Assembly (NCBI GenBank): GCA_030762935.1
Contig: CM060900.1
Span: forward strand, 386,160,132 to 386,224,131
Direction: 5' to 3'
DNA from: Hymenopus coronatus
Taxonomy: Eukaryota; Arthropoda; Insecta; Mantodea; Hymenopodidae
Length of the DNA stretch: 64,000 nt
Position 1 is the stretch's first letter. Each line of letters opens with the position of its first letter. Below the pieces are notes generated by a model. The model had not been told where the DNA came from and did no database searches. It saw nothing but the letters and a program-made list of their open reading frames with translations. Made by a program: the position numbers and the translations under genes. Shown one piece after another: positions 10,310 through 22,989 of this stretch.

Positions 10310-13300
10310 GTTGCACATACGTTCTAGAGAAAGTAAAAATAGACTGGGCGAGCGCGGCACATCATTTGACCAGCAGTATATCTACATCTTTAGATTTAAA
10401 GAGAAGGGTCTATACAGGGGAACCAGATTACCCAAATTAGTTAAGCCGATGTCCCACGTTCAAAATTGGTCCAACATTTTTATACAACGTGAACGTTGTG
10501 TACAATTTCTGCATTCCATTCCCACGGGAATGAGTGTTGTTCCAAATATTTCTCGCATGCACATGAACAGCTGATAGAAAATAGTGGAGGTTGCTGATCC
10601 ACAATTATTTATGTTCGCTGTCGCAAGCTTAGTTTATGTATCCATTGCAAGAGCATGTAGTAATAGAAAGAAAAAAGCAATAAAGAGGCATTGGTGGACT
10701 AGACCATGGCTGGAACGTAAGAATGCAGGCCAAGGAAAAGGTGTACTACATATGCTGCAAAATGAACTCGTTTCTGAGCCTGTAAATTATTTTAACTTCC
10801 TTAGAATGGACTTCCTGTCCTTAGTTGAGACAACAATCACTCTGAAAATCACAAATATGAGGCAGTCCATACCAGCAAATCAAAGATAAGACCACGTTTT
10901 TATATTTTTATTGAGAAAAGAAGGTTAGGTACAAATGGATCCGATAAAGTACATTTTCAGGGGTTATAAATACCCGAGTCATTATTTCATAAATCTCTGC
11001 CGCACAAAAAAAAATGTGTTTTTCAACCATAGCTCAGCTACTATAACCCTATTATTTAGGGCAAAGTCTACAAGATACAGCAAAGTTTCACACAAACAAT
11101 CACCCAGCGCTAGCTGCCATTTTACTACGTCATTACCACCAGGTCACTCATTGGTTGATTTCTTACGTTTGGACCAAAAATTAGAAACCGCTGTATCCTG
11201 TTGTAGCCATCTGGAATTGGACCAAATAATAGGACGGATATTGTATACAATGAAATTATCCGATGTCCCACGATCCAATTTGTAGTTTGAAGAATATTTG
11301 ACCAAAGCACATTGGCTTTATAGCTGCTGATTAAGAAAGCATGCAGGCCTGTCACAAATTTTACAGTATACATAGAAGTTCCTTGGAATAGTGCACTCAA
11401 ATTTCCGTTAAGCAAAACAATTTTAAGTATTTGCTTCATTAAGTGTTTTTAAGCAAAATGTTTTCCGTCATTTCCTTCAAGTGCTTAAGGCACTTAGCTC
11501 ATCAGAATAACCACAGTTAAGAAAAAATAAACATCTTAAACTAATATAGAAAAAAATTGCAACAACAAAAAAAGAAACAAACAGTTAAATCAAGGTACCG
11601 ATAGTAAAAAATAAAATAACAAAAAAGTAAATAAAATATCATTAAAATACGATAAATCTCGGGCAGTTTAATGAGAGCTGATGGCTAGACCATTGGACTA
11701 CAGCAAGCCATTACCTATTCAACGAAGCATCTGTATACCAAACTGCTTTGAAGTCGATGTGAGGTAACGTATTCAAGATTTTGACAATTTGTTCATTATT
11801 GGTGCTGGACAGGCCCAATAGCCTTTAAATGAATCAGAAATATAGCTACAGATTCATTCATTATTGATAATAGGGTCGATGTTTTCAAGTAAGTATTGCA
11901 CACATAGGAAAAAATAGCGATTCACCTGGTGTAGCTACCGTCCTCATAAGGTGCCTATTATGCTGGAACCAATGATACATTTCCCAGGCCTGTGTAATTT
12001 AACCGCTCTAGGTATTTAATTACCCTTAATAATGTGTACTTATAACTGCAATTTTAGAAGTTGTTAAAGGAAGGATATTCCGATATTCAATTTCATCTTC
12101 TTTGGCAATTAAATTTATATTTCAGCGATTTCTCCATTCGAAAGGGAACATACATGCCTATAGAAAATACAAAGCGCGTATATGCGTGTGATTTCGATGA
12201 CATGCAGGTTTCTTACATTCTAAAATGGCAGCCTGTAATGACGTTTCTTTAATTGGAAACCTGAAATGCAGTAACAAATGAGCGGGTTGCTTTGTTTCCA
12301 CGTGCTATCTCCTTTATTTCTCTCACTGCTTTTCTTCTTATACGCTGTCAAAATAATTGCTCCACATTAAAAAGAAAACGCTCGAGCCCGCGTGGAATGA
12401 TGTCCTGGGCCGCCCATACAACGCCATCAACACGGCCCGTCGTCGATGGTGCTATGAGAATAATGGGCAGATGTTTTTAATTAATATATATTTTCCACTG
12501 GATCTACTGCACACATGGTGGTCTCAGGTTACCTGCTCACCTTGATCTGCTGAAATCTGAAGGAAGATGACTCATTTTCGATACCTGCCAGAGTCCCCGA
12601 GGAAAACCGAAAGAACCGCTACTTCACCATTAGAGTTGCTGCATCTGACATGTTCGTGCACGTTCATTATATCTTCTTCCTTCAGGCAAATTCTCCATCT
12701 GTAATTCTGAAGTGTACGTGCTTTCTTTTCATGGATAGAATGCAATGTCTTACATTTAAAAAGCGGAGCCCGGCTCCGTTTTCATAAAAAAAATCTAAAG
12801 ACCCGTATTTACGGTGTTATTCTATCGAAACACAAGGGAAGCTTTTTACTTATACAAAAAGCGTTTGTGTTGTAGACGGTTCTATAAAATATAAATCATG
12901 CACCTAGAGTAATGACTTCCAAATGGCAAAAACAATAAGGTTTGGATATTAGAATATGAAATGCTGGAGTCAGATTGGAAGATACTTATGGATAACTGAT
13001 ATTCCATCGTTCACTCCACAGCGAATGCACGTAAAACAAACCCCTACGATATTAATTTAGTTAATGTATGTACATATTTGTAAATAGCCAGGATGTAACT
13101 GGTAAGCCTCGGAGGAATGCTAAGCAAGCAGAAGGTATAGCAAAACAAAAAACAATTGGACCCTGCTTAAGCCTAATTTATGATGAAGTTTATTTATCGT
13201 GACGAGACATAACGTGAAGTTAAAGAAACGCTGCTAAACTGAAGAGTTATTAGAGTGCACTTTAACTTAACGTTACAGCAATTACTCTTGATTGGTAGTT

Positions 13301-14560
13301 TCTATTACTTTATGCTGGTGCTTCACGTGGATTGGTTCTAATTACCATCTGACATCACATAACATAAGGTATGGACCATTTTTGACACTGCCACGAACTC
13401 GTTAAAGCACGGATACCTGAGTGGCAGGGCCGGAGCTCAAATCCAGTCTGAGGTTTTTTCCAGGCTTTCTTGAATCCACATAACTAATAAATACCCACGA
13501 GTTTTACTAAACTTGTATTCCAATTTATAATTTTATTTCCCGCATTAGCAGTGCCTATATGGTACCGTCTGTAACAGGAAGGGACGTTAACCATTATGAA
13601 ACAAACCCCGCTTAAACAGTACAGCACCTGTGCGCATCTGTGAAATTTTACCAAAAATTGCCAACAACAGAAGTTTAACTTTTTAATAATAGAATTACAC
13701 GAATTCCAAAATTTAAGAAAATATATTGTTTTTCGCATTTGGTGCACTTTAATTATCGTTTAACTAAGGTTATAAATTAGCAGGGGCATGCTTGTTAATA
13801 GACAAGTCCAGCTTTAAGCCTCGTTTTTCTTGCAAACCTTTTCCAACACTACCATATGCAAAATGCTCCAAATGATGCAATTTTTTTGTTAATTTGCATA
13901 AAACTTTGTATAATGCCTCTCAAAAGTATATTAAAGAATGTGGTCTTATGGTTTTTTTTTAATAAAATGCTCCAAATTTGAGAAATAAATATATTTAAGC
14001 TTTGAGAAACTAATACATTTTGCAGGGTTTAAAAATAAGTAATGTTTCTACTATAATATAGAATATGGTATATTAGTTATATTTGTATGCTCATTTGCAA
14101 TTAAACTTGAATTTTTAATATAAATAATCTTAAAAATGCATCACTGGACTATTTTTCTACAACAATGAGTTTAAACAATTATATAACCATGTGAGCTAGA
14201 ATGTTTATGCATGTCAAAAATATCGCAATTATTGTGTATAAATAATTGGTATAAATTTAATTTGGATATCTTATATGCTCCAAATTTTCCAAATTTCAAG
14301 CTGCATTACCTTAAGTGATATTGATTTCATGAAATGACATTTTTCAATGACTACAGTGAAGTAACAAATCCTATGAGTAGCTTATTTTCTAACTCTACAT
14401 GTTCTGGTTATATAACTCCACTGCCTGTGTAAAAGAGACGGGAAATGTATGAATGTCAAAATACGTAGTTCCTGTATTATAACCAACGACGCAAAGTTGT
14501 AGAACCTGCTCTTAATGAAAGATAAGTATCCTGTCAAGTTGATATGAAGAAAATCCTTTA
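10310..14560. other. Unassigned AT-rich sequence
   Basis: Several ORFs of 60-116 codons are present (for example 10584-10889 and 10935-11285 on the plus strand), none with a recognisable domain. A GC-richer patch near 12380-12480 reads WNDVLGRPYNAINTARRRW in one frame, which I cannot assign. No repeat shared with the rest of the window was found. Confidence 0.4.
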
Positions 14561-14579
14561 GTTCGCAACTATGGACACC

Positions 14580-15740
14580 AAGCAGTTGCGAACGTCTTGA
14601 CTATGATGCGAAAACACTGCCCTCTGAGCAATTGGTTCTGTATGATACCAAAGACAAAGTAATCATAAAAGAAGAGGTCGCAGCAGCCATAGGTGGGATC
14701 ACTAGCTGTCGACACTGCTCCAGATTCCAAAAGCCAACGGCTGCAGTGTGGAATACCCCTCCATAACGCGCGCGCGCACACACACACTCCAGGCCCCGAT
14801 CTTGTAATTATGACAGAAACTAAAGGTTCCGTTCGCTGTGAGGTTATAGGCAAAATAGCGTCAATAATGCTGAATAAGACAGTTGTTCCTGATTGCCTAA
14901 AACGAGCTAGAGCTATATTGATGAAGGGGAAAGTTGGAAAAACTGACGGTCAATTACAATCTGTTCAGTGATTAGAGGCGTATTGGACATGTACCTGAAA
15001 ACTGACGTAGGTCTTGGGTTAGTTTTAGTGACAACCATAGTGGGTTTACTAACTCCCCCGGTACTTTCATTAATACATCTATTCTTGAATTCATTTTAAC
15101 AGCAGGCAAATCATTGAAAATGACGTCACTTTGATCTTCCTCAACGTAAACAACGCGGTTGATAACTCATGTTGATAAATGTCTGTCATCTACCGGAACT
15201 TCTATAGCTATCATGATTAATCTTCCAGCTTCAACAAAACAATGTAACGCAAATTGAAAACAAAAATACGTAAAAGCAAAGCAAAAGCTGTAAACAGAGC
15301 CGTTGTCCTTGTTTATATGACATCTCAACTAACCACATACTCCAAATGCTCTCATGTCAGGAACATGGTTATAACATAGGACCCAGTCTTCCAAATATTA
15401 TATAAATAGCTTTAGCCGATGACATCTTGATTTGAGGGAAAATGTTGATTCGGCAAAAGAGTTAGTGAAAATTAACAGATACCATGAAAAATAAGTATTT
15501 GTCTGTCACTTAAGGTAATCTAACTTACAGCTCCTTAAGTCTCGATACAGAAAGAATAGTATCTGGGTTGTCACCAGAGGGAGCCCTAAAATACCTGGGT
15601 GTCAATTATCATGAATATACTATTTTTGATGCTGGCAGTTATATATGATCATTTAAAAAGAAACTAGATTCCTTGAAAACGTGTCCACTTTCGCAATGCC
15701 ATCAAAAGTTTAACTTATACTTCATTTGTCCTACATTAAT
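14580..15740 (+). pseudogene. LINE reverse transcriptase relic
   Basis: This is a degenerate retroelement ORF2. Landmarks appear in order along the plus strand: VIIKEEVAAAI (about 14659-14691), TPGPD (14786-14800), VVPDCLKRARAILMKGK (about 14882-14932), LIFLNVNNAVDN (about 15133-15166, near RT motif A with the catalytic Asp replaced by Asn), ALADDILI (15409-15432, the YxDD-type motif C) and LKYLGV (15586-15603). Motif C and KYLGV share a frame, 57 codons apart, a spacing typical of non-LTR enzymes. Between AAAI and PGPD a CG/CA dinucleotide tract (14767-14788) has been inserted or has expanded, and the frames change several times. Such enzymes copy element RNA at a nicked target. The upstream VAAAI..PGPD and PDCLKRARAILM blocks are the LINE type, not retroviral. 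No endonuclease or ORF1 is recognisable nearby. Confidence 0.8.
14767..14788. repeat. (CG)n(CA)n dinucleotide tract inside the RT relic
   Basis: Alternating CGCGCG then CACACA interrupts the reverse-transcriptase relic just before the PGPD motif. Confidence 0.9.
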
Positions 15741-16163
15741 AAACAAATTTAAAATCACTCCTTTGATTAAACCAGCTGTAATTTGGCATGATGATGATTA
15801 GTGGGGTTTAGAGGCGCTTAATGACTAGGATTCTAATGTGTCAGAAGTTTCTATTATCATCATTTAGGTTCTTATTCAAATGTATCCAAATATTCCGGCT
15901 ATCATTCTCTTGATTCACATGAAAAGTTCTAACTATTGATATGCAAGCATAAGCGTTCACATACATCTTATATAAAACTGATTGTGAAACATCTATTGAA
16001 ATGAAAGTAACTGAATTTCCATGGACAGAAAGAAACTGTTGTACATGCAACGCTACGAGCGGAGACTGCGAGGGGCAAAGCAACGGTCGCTCTCATCTAG
16101 TTTTAGCCCAAAAAGGGATATTTGTACACGCCAAATATGGGTTATTTGGTTCACTTGGTGTAA

Positions 16164-16202
16164 TGGGACGCTGAGGATCTTAGCAGCTAAAGAGCATCCA
16201 CA
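16164..16202 (+). mobile_element. SINE B, 3' tail fragment
   Basis: GGGACGCTGAGGATC followed by GCTAAAGAGCATCC matches the extreme 3' end of family B (GGGACGCTGAGAACC ... GTTAAAGAGCGTCC). Only about 40 bases survive. Confidence 0.65.
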
Positions 16203-16478
16203 CATAAGAGTTCAATTTAAAACGTTAAAAGCAATAACTCTACAGATATATTATAGATCCAACAGCCCGGTTTGAAAACCATATTGGTCAACCCAAATAT
16301 ATGCATCAGGAGGAGGATAGGAAAGTCTACGAACCCACTAATCTGCAGGAGATAGAATTTATAAGATTAATGGTGGTAGCACAATGAACCATACGTCGAC
16401 ATTTCGCAGAAAACTGGAGGACCTTCCAACTTCCCATTTAGAAACTAATCGATAGTGTAATAATTACAATTAAAAGCC

Positions 16479-16507
<29 letters not shown>
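16479..16507. repeat. Poly-A tract (29 bases)
   Basis: An uninterrupted A29. It could be the tail of a retroposed sequence on the plus strand, but nothing recognisable lies immediately upstream. Confidence 0.9.
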
Positions 16508-16509
<2 letters not shown>

Positions 16510-16597
16510 CTACATAACCACATATAATAGTTACAATCAAATAATATAAGTAATATTGGTTTGTAAATTAAATCATAAGTAAACTAGTATACGTATT

Positions 16598-16598
<1 letters not shown>

Positions 16599-16645
<47 letters not shown>
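16599..16645. repeat. (CA)n(TA)n compound microsatellite
   Basis: A CA run passes directly into a TA run. Confidence 0.95.
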
Positions 16646-16648
<3 letters not shown>

Positions 16649-17008
16649 CCAACGGTTTTACTTTATATAAAAACCTAGTAAAAATATAACTAAGAATCTA
16701 ATACTACCGAAAGCAATGTTTTCGCTTACTTTTACATGAGGTTCCTTTTTTAAAAAGTCGCCATTAACACAGCTAACTATGCTATCTGGGCTTCTCTTCC
16801 ACATATCCCTTAGCTACTTTTTCTACCATGTGTCTGCCAACTTTTATTTGCTGCCATTACATATTTTATTACATTTTTAGTATTTCAAAATTTTATTATT
16901 AAATAGAAGTGTCATCCAGGTTCTATACATAAGTCCCCTTTGTGCAAAAAGTGTCCCCAGTCTTTTAGAATTATGCCACTGTAGTCATTCATCCACGATT
17001 GCAATTAT

Positions 17009-17009
<1 letters not shown>

Positions 17010-17070
<61 letters not shown>
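17010..17070. repeat. (TA)n(TG)n compound microsatellite
   Basis: An AT run of about 46 bases passes directly into a GT run. This is roughly the reverse complement of the arrangement 400 bases upstream. Confidence 0.95.
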
Positions 17071-17390
17071 ATACATCTTCCGTTATAATGTATTTTAACG
17101 GCTTAATACAGATCTTAATAACTTGTAAAGCATGTAGTTTTTCCATGTAATGTATTGCTTTTATTTTTAAAAATTAAATGCATTTTATGTTACAATTCCT
17201 ACGTTCAGCAAAATAAAGTGAATTATCTCACTGGGCACTTTAGGATTGAAACACTAATACAAGTAATTAGGGCGTCTTAAGAAAGAGAATCAATCATTCA
17301 TCCCATTAAATTTTACCAACTGTATATTACAATAATGAAAACGTGTATTGTAATATCCAAAGATAAAAAGAGGGTGTTAGATACAGGGAA

Positions 17391-17415
17391 TTATTATTAT
17401 TATTATTATTATTAT

Positions 17416-17466
<51 letters not shown>

Positions 17467-17478
17467 TAGTATTATATT
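17391..17478. repeat. (ATT)n(AGT)n compound microsatellite
   Basis: ATT units change to AGT units, then back to ATT at the end. The poly-Leu/poly-Ile part of the minus-strand ORF at 17377-17814 comes from this array. Confidence 0.95.
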
Positions 17479-17479
17479 A

Positions 17480-18260
17480 TTGTCGATTGCGCTAGATATT
17501 GTGTTCTTGAAAAACATATATTTTTTCCCCACCGGATATTTAATTTCTTGTCTTGTCGGTGCAGATGCTGCAGCGGACTGTTTCCCTCGCTGGATCAGTT
17601 GTTTACATGCGACGTTCTTGATCGGCGAGACGGCTCTCAATGGGTGCAGAGAATTGACTGTCAATCGCAGGCTATGGGGTTCCGGACTTTGAGTGTGCCT
17701 TGCGTGAATTGAAGAGGGAAAAGATATGCGAGGAAGAAAAGGCTCACAAGAAAAGAAAAAGCCCTCGGGACTTCCATTTTCTAGTTCCATGTCTGTGAAA
17801 TAAATTGCAAGCAATCGGTTGGTGGCCGAAGTCGTGCTTCAGAATGGCTCCTCCTAAACTATTATAGGTTGCGGGAAGGTCGTCTCAATTAATCTCGGCA
17901 GCCGTAATGAGTTCATTTGACACCGGCTACAAATTAGCTTCATTTCACGGTGTCTTAAACCTGCCTTGTGCTGCAGAGCCCTTTCTTTGATCGATAATGT
18001 CGAGGAAGGGAGAATTAATGTTATCTTGAGGTCAACAATGAAGGGTCATTGCACAGCCTACACTCCTTCAGAAACCCCCCGCATCCATTGTATGGATCCA
18101 AAAATAACATCGCCGCAGATTTCATTAGCTTTCCGTTCAGTTCGATCAGTGTGTCGTTGCAAAAAATGACTCGTTGGCCTTAACGTGCTCGCTTTCAGAA
18201 TTTGCAGTTTTCGGTGCTGTGGAAATAATGTATTTTTCCACAGGTACGTGGCTTGGAGTT
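17480..18260. promoter_or_regulatory. Candidate conserved non-coding block
   Basis: This 0.8-kb stretch is clearly more GC-rich and compositionally even than its surroundings. It contains no simple repeats, no SINE blocks and no ORF with a recognisable domain. Around 17885-17955 it has clustered homeodomain-type cores (AATTAATC, TAATGAG, ATTAGC). It also has a perfect 7-bp inverted repeat, GACACCG (17919-17925) and CGGTGTC (17948-17954). The texture resembles conserved developmental enhancers. No conservation can be measured here, so this is only a candidate. Confidence 0.25.
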
Positions 18261-19039
18261 AAAATACTCTGAATTCTATTTTGGAATAAGCTGAAAAAAA
18301 TACTAATTTCATTTTTTTAACAGTCAAACAGTTTGCTCTCGATCTGATTGCAAACGTTTTGAGTATTAAACCTTTGTGCCAGGGATACTTTTCGTTCTTG
18401 TTATCAAAGTTTGGGAATTTATGAAGCATACTGATTAAAAATTGTTTCGTATAAGATAAGAAAATTTATAGCAAGGTTTAAACACAAACATTTTGAAAAA
18501 GAGCTTATGGTCTAGGAAGGAATCCTGAGCTCGGAAATGTTAATAATTACAATCGCTTTATTTTGTGTATGTAATTAGGTTAAGTATCGACAGTGCCAAT
18601 CGACAAATGTGCTATAGAAAAGGTGTTTAAACTGTCAACCACCACAGTCAATACCGGCATAACATCGAAGTAGAAAATTGTGGTGCACTCTACCAAATAA
18701 ATCATGCATCAGATGCAAGTATCTTCGCAAGAAATTATTCTTGTCACATGGATAAAGTTTTGATATGCCTACACACAAAGAACTCAAGAAATGTCATTAT
18801 GGGAACGCTTTGGCTGTGCGGTTAGACCCTTCTTTCCGAACCAGAGCCAGATATGTGTTTATTTAGTATGTGTCAAGTACTTCAAGAAAAAACTGTTCAG
18901 GTTGTCCATTTAGTTGTATATACTTCAATTGTCTGCATCAATCAAACACATTATCTCTTGCAAAGTAAGCTTAAATGTGCATTGACGTTTATGGTATCCC
19001 CAAGTTGAAATTGACTCAGGATTACTTCCTAGAGAAGAA

Positions 19040-19215
19040 ACTGCTTTTTTTAAGTTATTGTACTTCGACTATTCTACCACGTGGCACAAATGCCCCGAAT
19101 TTGGCCTGTGCAGATATCCCTTCGAGATTTAAAAGAACTGCAGAACTTAACAGGGTCATCTCAAGTTATAACCGACCTGTGGGGAACTAGAAAGACATGC
19201 CCTCGTTTGACCCCT
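19040..19215 (+). repeat. Two-copy family with shared peptide, copy 1
   Basis: One frame reads LPRGTNAPNLACADIPSRFK then ELNRVIS. The sequence at 28925-28680 on the minus strand reads LPEGPTAPYPTCADIPSCVK then QLNGAIS. The match holds at the DNA level too (TGTGCxGATATxCCTTCGxG). The family is either a coding mobile-element fragment or a conserved repeat. I cannot name the protein. Confidence 0.6.
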
Positions 19216-19252
19216 CTCAATGAGCGCGACCTGCCTCACCGTCACCGTCACC

Positions 19253-19382
19253 GTCGAAACTGATTACAATTAATTTGCTTCTTACTTAGATTCAACTAAA
19301 TAAGGATATTATTTATCTTCCTATCAGGTCGAAACTGATTACAATTAATTTGCTTCTTACTTAAATTCAACTAAATAAGGAT
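19253..19382. repeat. Recent tandem duplication, 55-bp arms with 75-bp period
   Basis: The 55 bases at 19253-19307 recur at 19328-19382 with one mismatch (TTAGATTC versus TTAAATTC). A 20-base spacer lies between. The near identity implies a young event. Confidence 0.97.
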
Positions 19383-20342
19383 GATTGATATTTCAATACT
19401 TTTTGAATGCAAATCAAATGTTATATTTAACTACAACCCTTATTTTATTCTTAAGAGGCCAGAGGGATGAAGCGTAAGTCTCTCGGCCAGTTCCATACTT
19501 ACCGGTTTTAACTTAAAATAAGTCCGTTGAGTTCTGCAAATAAGGGGCAGTTTGGCCACCTGGTATAAGCTCGAGATTTGTGCACATACTATCGAATCAT
19601 TCTGTATAAAATTTATGCAACAAAGATACCTCATTTTCTACCTATAATAAGAAAATAACCATTCATATTCATTAATTTGTTTTCTTGCCTAATTTTTTTG
19701 ATCTTACTCAGATATTTTCCACAGTTTTAAGTAAAGCACATTAAAGTTTAAATTGATTAATACAGTTGATTCGCGAAAATCTTAAAATTGTTAATCTTTA
19801 ATCTCTAGTTCTGAAGTTTATAGTGAAACCTCATTTTTAATGATATAAAAGACCCCAATAGTGTATTACATTCTAAGTAGCTATAAATGCACCCGTATTT
19901 ATAAACATTCAGCACAAAATTAACCAGCATATATGCCCTAAAGTATTTCTTCATCTCAGACTAAACATTTTTAGAAAGACGGTAGCATGACATTAAAACT
20001 TATAATTTTAGAAACTGAATACTTTGTATTTTCATTGAGTGTTTAATCCAATCCATTAAAATGCAAACTATATTTGCAGGAATACTCATAATGAAGCCGT
20101 AAAAGTTATAAAGTGAAATCTCGAGCTTAAGGTTATTTAGAATATTATGATTAAACTACTGCGTTTCAAAATCCAGTCAAAAAACTACAGTGCTTCCTGA
20201 TTTGGAATGAAAGAGCGTATTTGTGTACACTTTGCATTATATTTCGATATGGGCATATTATGCTTTATTTTATCCGAAGTCAGTGAGAAAACAAACAAAT
20301 ATCACAAATTGAAGAGTAAAATGAAAAGCAGAAGAAAAAAAA

Positions 20343-21085
20343 CTGATGTTCCATTCACTGGGCTTTCTCTACAAACTATTGTTACAAAAGGTTATTCTCT
20401 TATCTACATCATACTAATCGAGATAAACGTTAGTAGTCATTTTCTTATTACTTGCTTCCTTCTAAGCGGAAGCAATGGGGAAATCTTTTAAAAAACTCGT
20501 CGCTCTGTGCAACAATTGAAGTTCGGTTTTCTTTGACTCAGCAGGAGTAAAACATCACAAATATGAAACGAAAAATGACTTATCGTTTGAGAAAAGTTTG
20601 TTTGTTAAAATGAAACCAACAACAACGAATATCTTGGAAACTGTTAACTCTACAAAAATCGTGTGTTTTAAGGAGACTTACATTACTGTTTTTGTCTATC
20701 TCTTATGGTTTACCAGTTTTACAAGCGCCATCCGTAATGAAGAGGTCTTCAGAGGCTATTTCCCGAAAATTCAAGTACATTTCTTTTGCCATAAAAATAG
20801 CTCATTTTCATAAAATCAAAATTTTCGAAAGGGGATGGGGGATATTCCTGAAAATCTTCATGTGACCTCATTGAAAATATTGAACGTTTCTAAACACCAA
20901 GTTTGATATTCAACGGACTTTTCGGTTTTGAGTTATGTTCTCTATCGACACACACGCTCACGGATCTTTGTCTCATTTTGTTATTAGGTGGCATTGCCGG
21001 TGAAATGTATCGAATTTGATATTGGAAACCAATACCTTCTCTGTCTACTAAGTTCATTGTACATGCATGTTAGAGAATATAAAAG
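20343..21085 (+). mobile_element. 0.8-kb non-autonomous family, copy 1
   Basis: Blocks shared in order with the copies at 22990, 24162, 30319 and 48218: TTCCATTCAC, CTAATCGAGATAAACGTTAG, GAAGTTCGGTTTTC, GGAAACTGTTAACTC, GAAGAGGTCTTCAGAGGC, GAAAATCTTC, and a terminal ACCTTCTCT ... AGAGAA pair. No coding capacity is apparent; the short ORFs inside it are not conserved between copies. Confidence 0.85.
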
Positions 21086-21089
21086 AAAA

Positions 21090-22460
21090 ATAAATTGCAA
21101 TAAAATATACCCTAATGATAAATAATTCGTGGATACCTTTTTTTGTTTCCAACTGTCAGCTGTTAGATCCCTTGCAACGTTAGATAGAATGAATAATGGA
21201 AATGACGGGCTTCAAGTGCCCTGAATCTATCAATCCTTTTGTTACGATCACTTTTGTAAAGGGTCATTTAGGCAAGAAAATCGAATACAGGAGACAGTAC
21301 CAAAGCACGATTATGTGCTATTAAGAAAATCTTTTCGGCTCGCCGAGATATTTGGACAAAGACAGAGGAACAGAATTTTCACCTCTAATACTCACTCATT
21401 TAAGGACACAAGGTACTCTGAAATGGTAAAAAATAACTTTTATTTTAGACACTAATAAAACATCTTTTATTTCTAGTTCCAGAAAATGTATACCTTTGGA
21501 GGGGTTAAGAGGATTTTAATAAATTTAAATATAATTTAAATGCTAGTCTGCATTTCTTTACAGCTGTTATGCAATGCCCCGTTATAGAATTTGTATCTTT
21601 AAATTCAGTTCTCTCAAAACGGCATTTTTGGATACTTATGTACCTTTTTCTCAGAAACTACGAGAGCTGGAAAGCTGAAATTTTCACACATATATACAGC
21701 ACTTAGGTGAACTTTCTGAAACACAATCGTGATGTAATAGTATATATTTAAAATGTTAAGAGAGCAACAACATTGCATATTTTCCACGTTTTTATTTTTT
21801 GAATTTGCAAATATATTTCTTTTATAATTCATACTGAGATTGCATCATAGCTAAATAATTGAGGTTCAGAAGATACTTGATTATACTAAGAACAAGCATG
21901 CAAAAGTGTGATTATTTATTGCAAGCAATATCAGAGAAAAAGTACATGAATTCGCATGTTTTAAAATCAAGTTTTGTTACTTCTCTGCTGTATGAAATAC
22001 TTTTTATAGACTCAACCACAGAAGCTATTAATGCAAACAACTACTTGAAGTAATTTTATGATTTATAGAATACTTCATAAAAATGTCTGGAAAAACAATT
22101 AAATACCTTAAGAGCAGTGGTTTTTCAACCCACTTGAGGTGTGATTTCCCTATGTTCAGACTACATTGTCCCCTTAAAAAAACAAGCTCTCTCACATAAA
22201 ATAAATAATGGTTTTTTCAATGATGATATTTTGCTATTGGTAAAATATAAAGCCGCTACAGAAGAATCTAAAAGCTATAAATAAGCCAAATGAAAGTTCC
22301 GGTAAACGAAACAGACATTTCAGGTACCATTTTCGCGCTAGGTTTCGGCCATTTTGCCAAAATACAAGCTTACTTCTTCACACTATATGTTATTCAGAAG
22401 AAGAACATGATATTACAGACCTATAACACCGTAATATCTCACAGCAGCTCTACATAGTAA
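21090..22460. other. Unassigned AT-rich sequence
   Basis: I see no gene, RNA or shared repeat. Confidence 0.4.
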
Positions 22461-22499
22461 AATAATAAATAGCTCCATGGCACGCCAGCTCACAACGAA

Positions 22500-22785
22500 C
22501 CTTGGCCTACCTCCCGGCCGCTGCGTCTCACATCTCGGTCCATGACAGCCGACATGGATGGGGTGCAGTATTGGAGGGTGGGACGTGGTTAATGCTACTT
22601 CATGGAGTCGCTACTTCTTCATCAAGTAGCTCTTCATTTGGCCCCTCCCCCAGGGACCTCACAAGGCTGAGTGCACCCCGGGCTAGGTCTCCTAGCGAGG
22701 GAAACATCCCCAGGCCAGTAGGGGAATCGAACACAGGTCTTCCGCTTGGTAAGTAGCTGCGCTATCACCGCGCTGAGGATATAGT
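22500..22785 (-). mobile_element. tRNA-headed GC-rich SINE, single copy
   Basis: On the minus strand it starts GCGCGGTGATAGCGCAGC (A-box region) and continues with TGTTCGATTCCCCTAC (B box). A GC-rich body follows, ending near GGCCGGGAGGTAGGCC. A 7-bp stem (GCTACTT at 22610-22616, AAGTAGC at 22624-22630) lies in the body. No second copy is seen in this window. Confidence 0.65.
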
Positions 22786-22989
22786 AAATAATACTTAATA
22801 GTATTAATTCACCAGTAATCCTATTAGTGTGAGTTCACGTCGTTGTCATAGTGTAATGTTAGTCTTTAGTACCTACCGATGTTAAAAAAATGGGTACAGC
22901 AGGCTAGAAGATGGAATGTCATGACATTTCTATTGTACAAAATTTATAACATAAGCAAACGATTGCGAAACCCCAAAATATGATATGTT

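Noticed and set aside
17377..17814. 145-codon minus-strand ORF with a poly-Leu/poly-Ile C-terminus
   Set aside because: The hydrophobic end is the ATT/AGT microsatellite. The rest has no recognisable domain.
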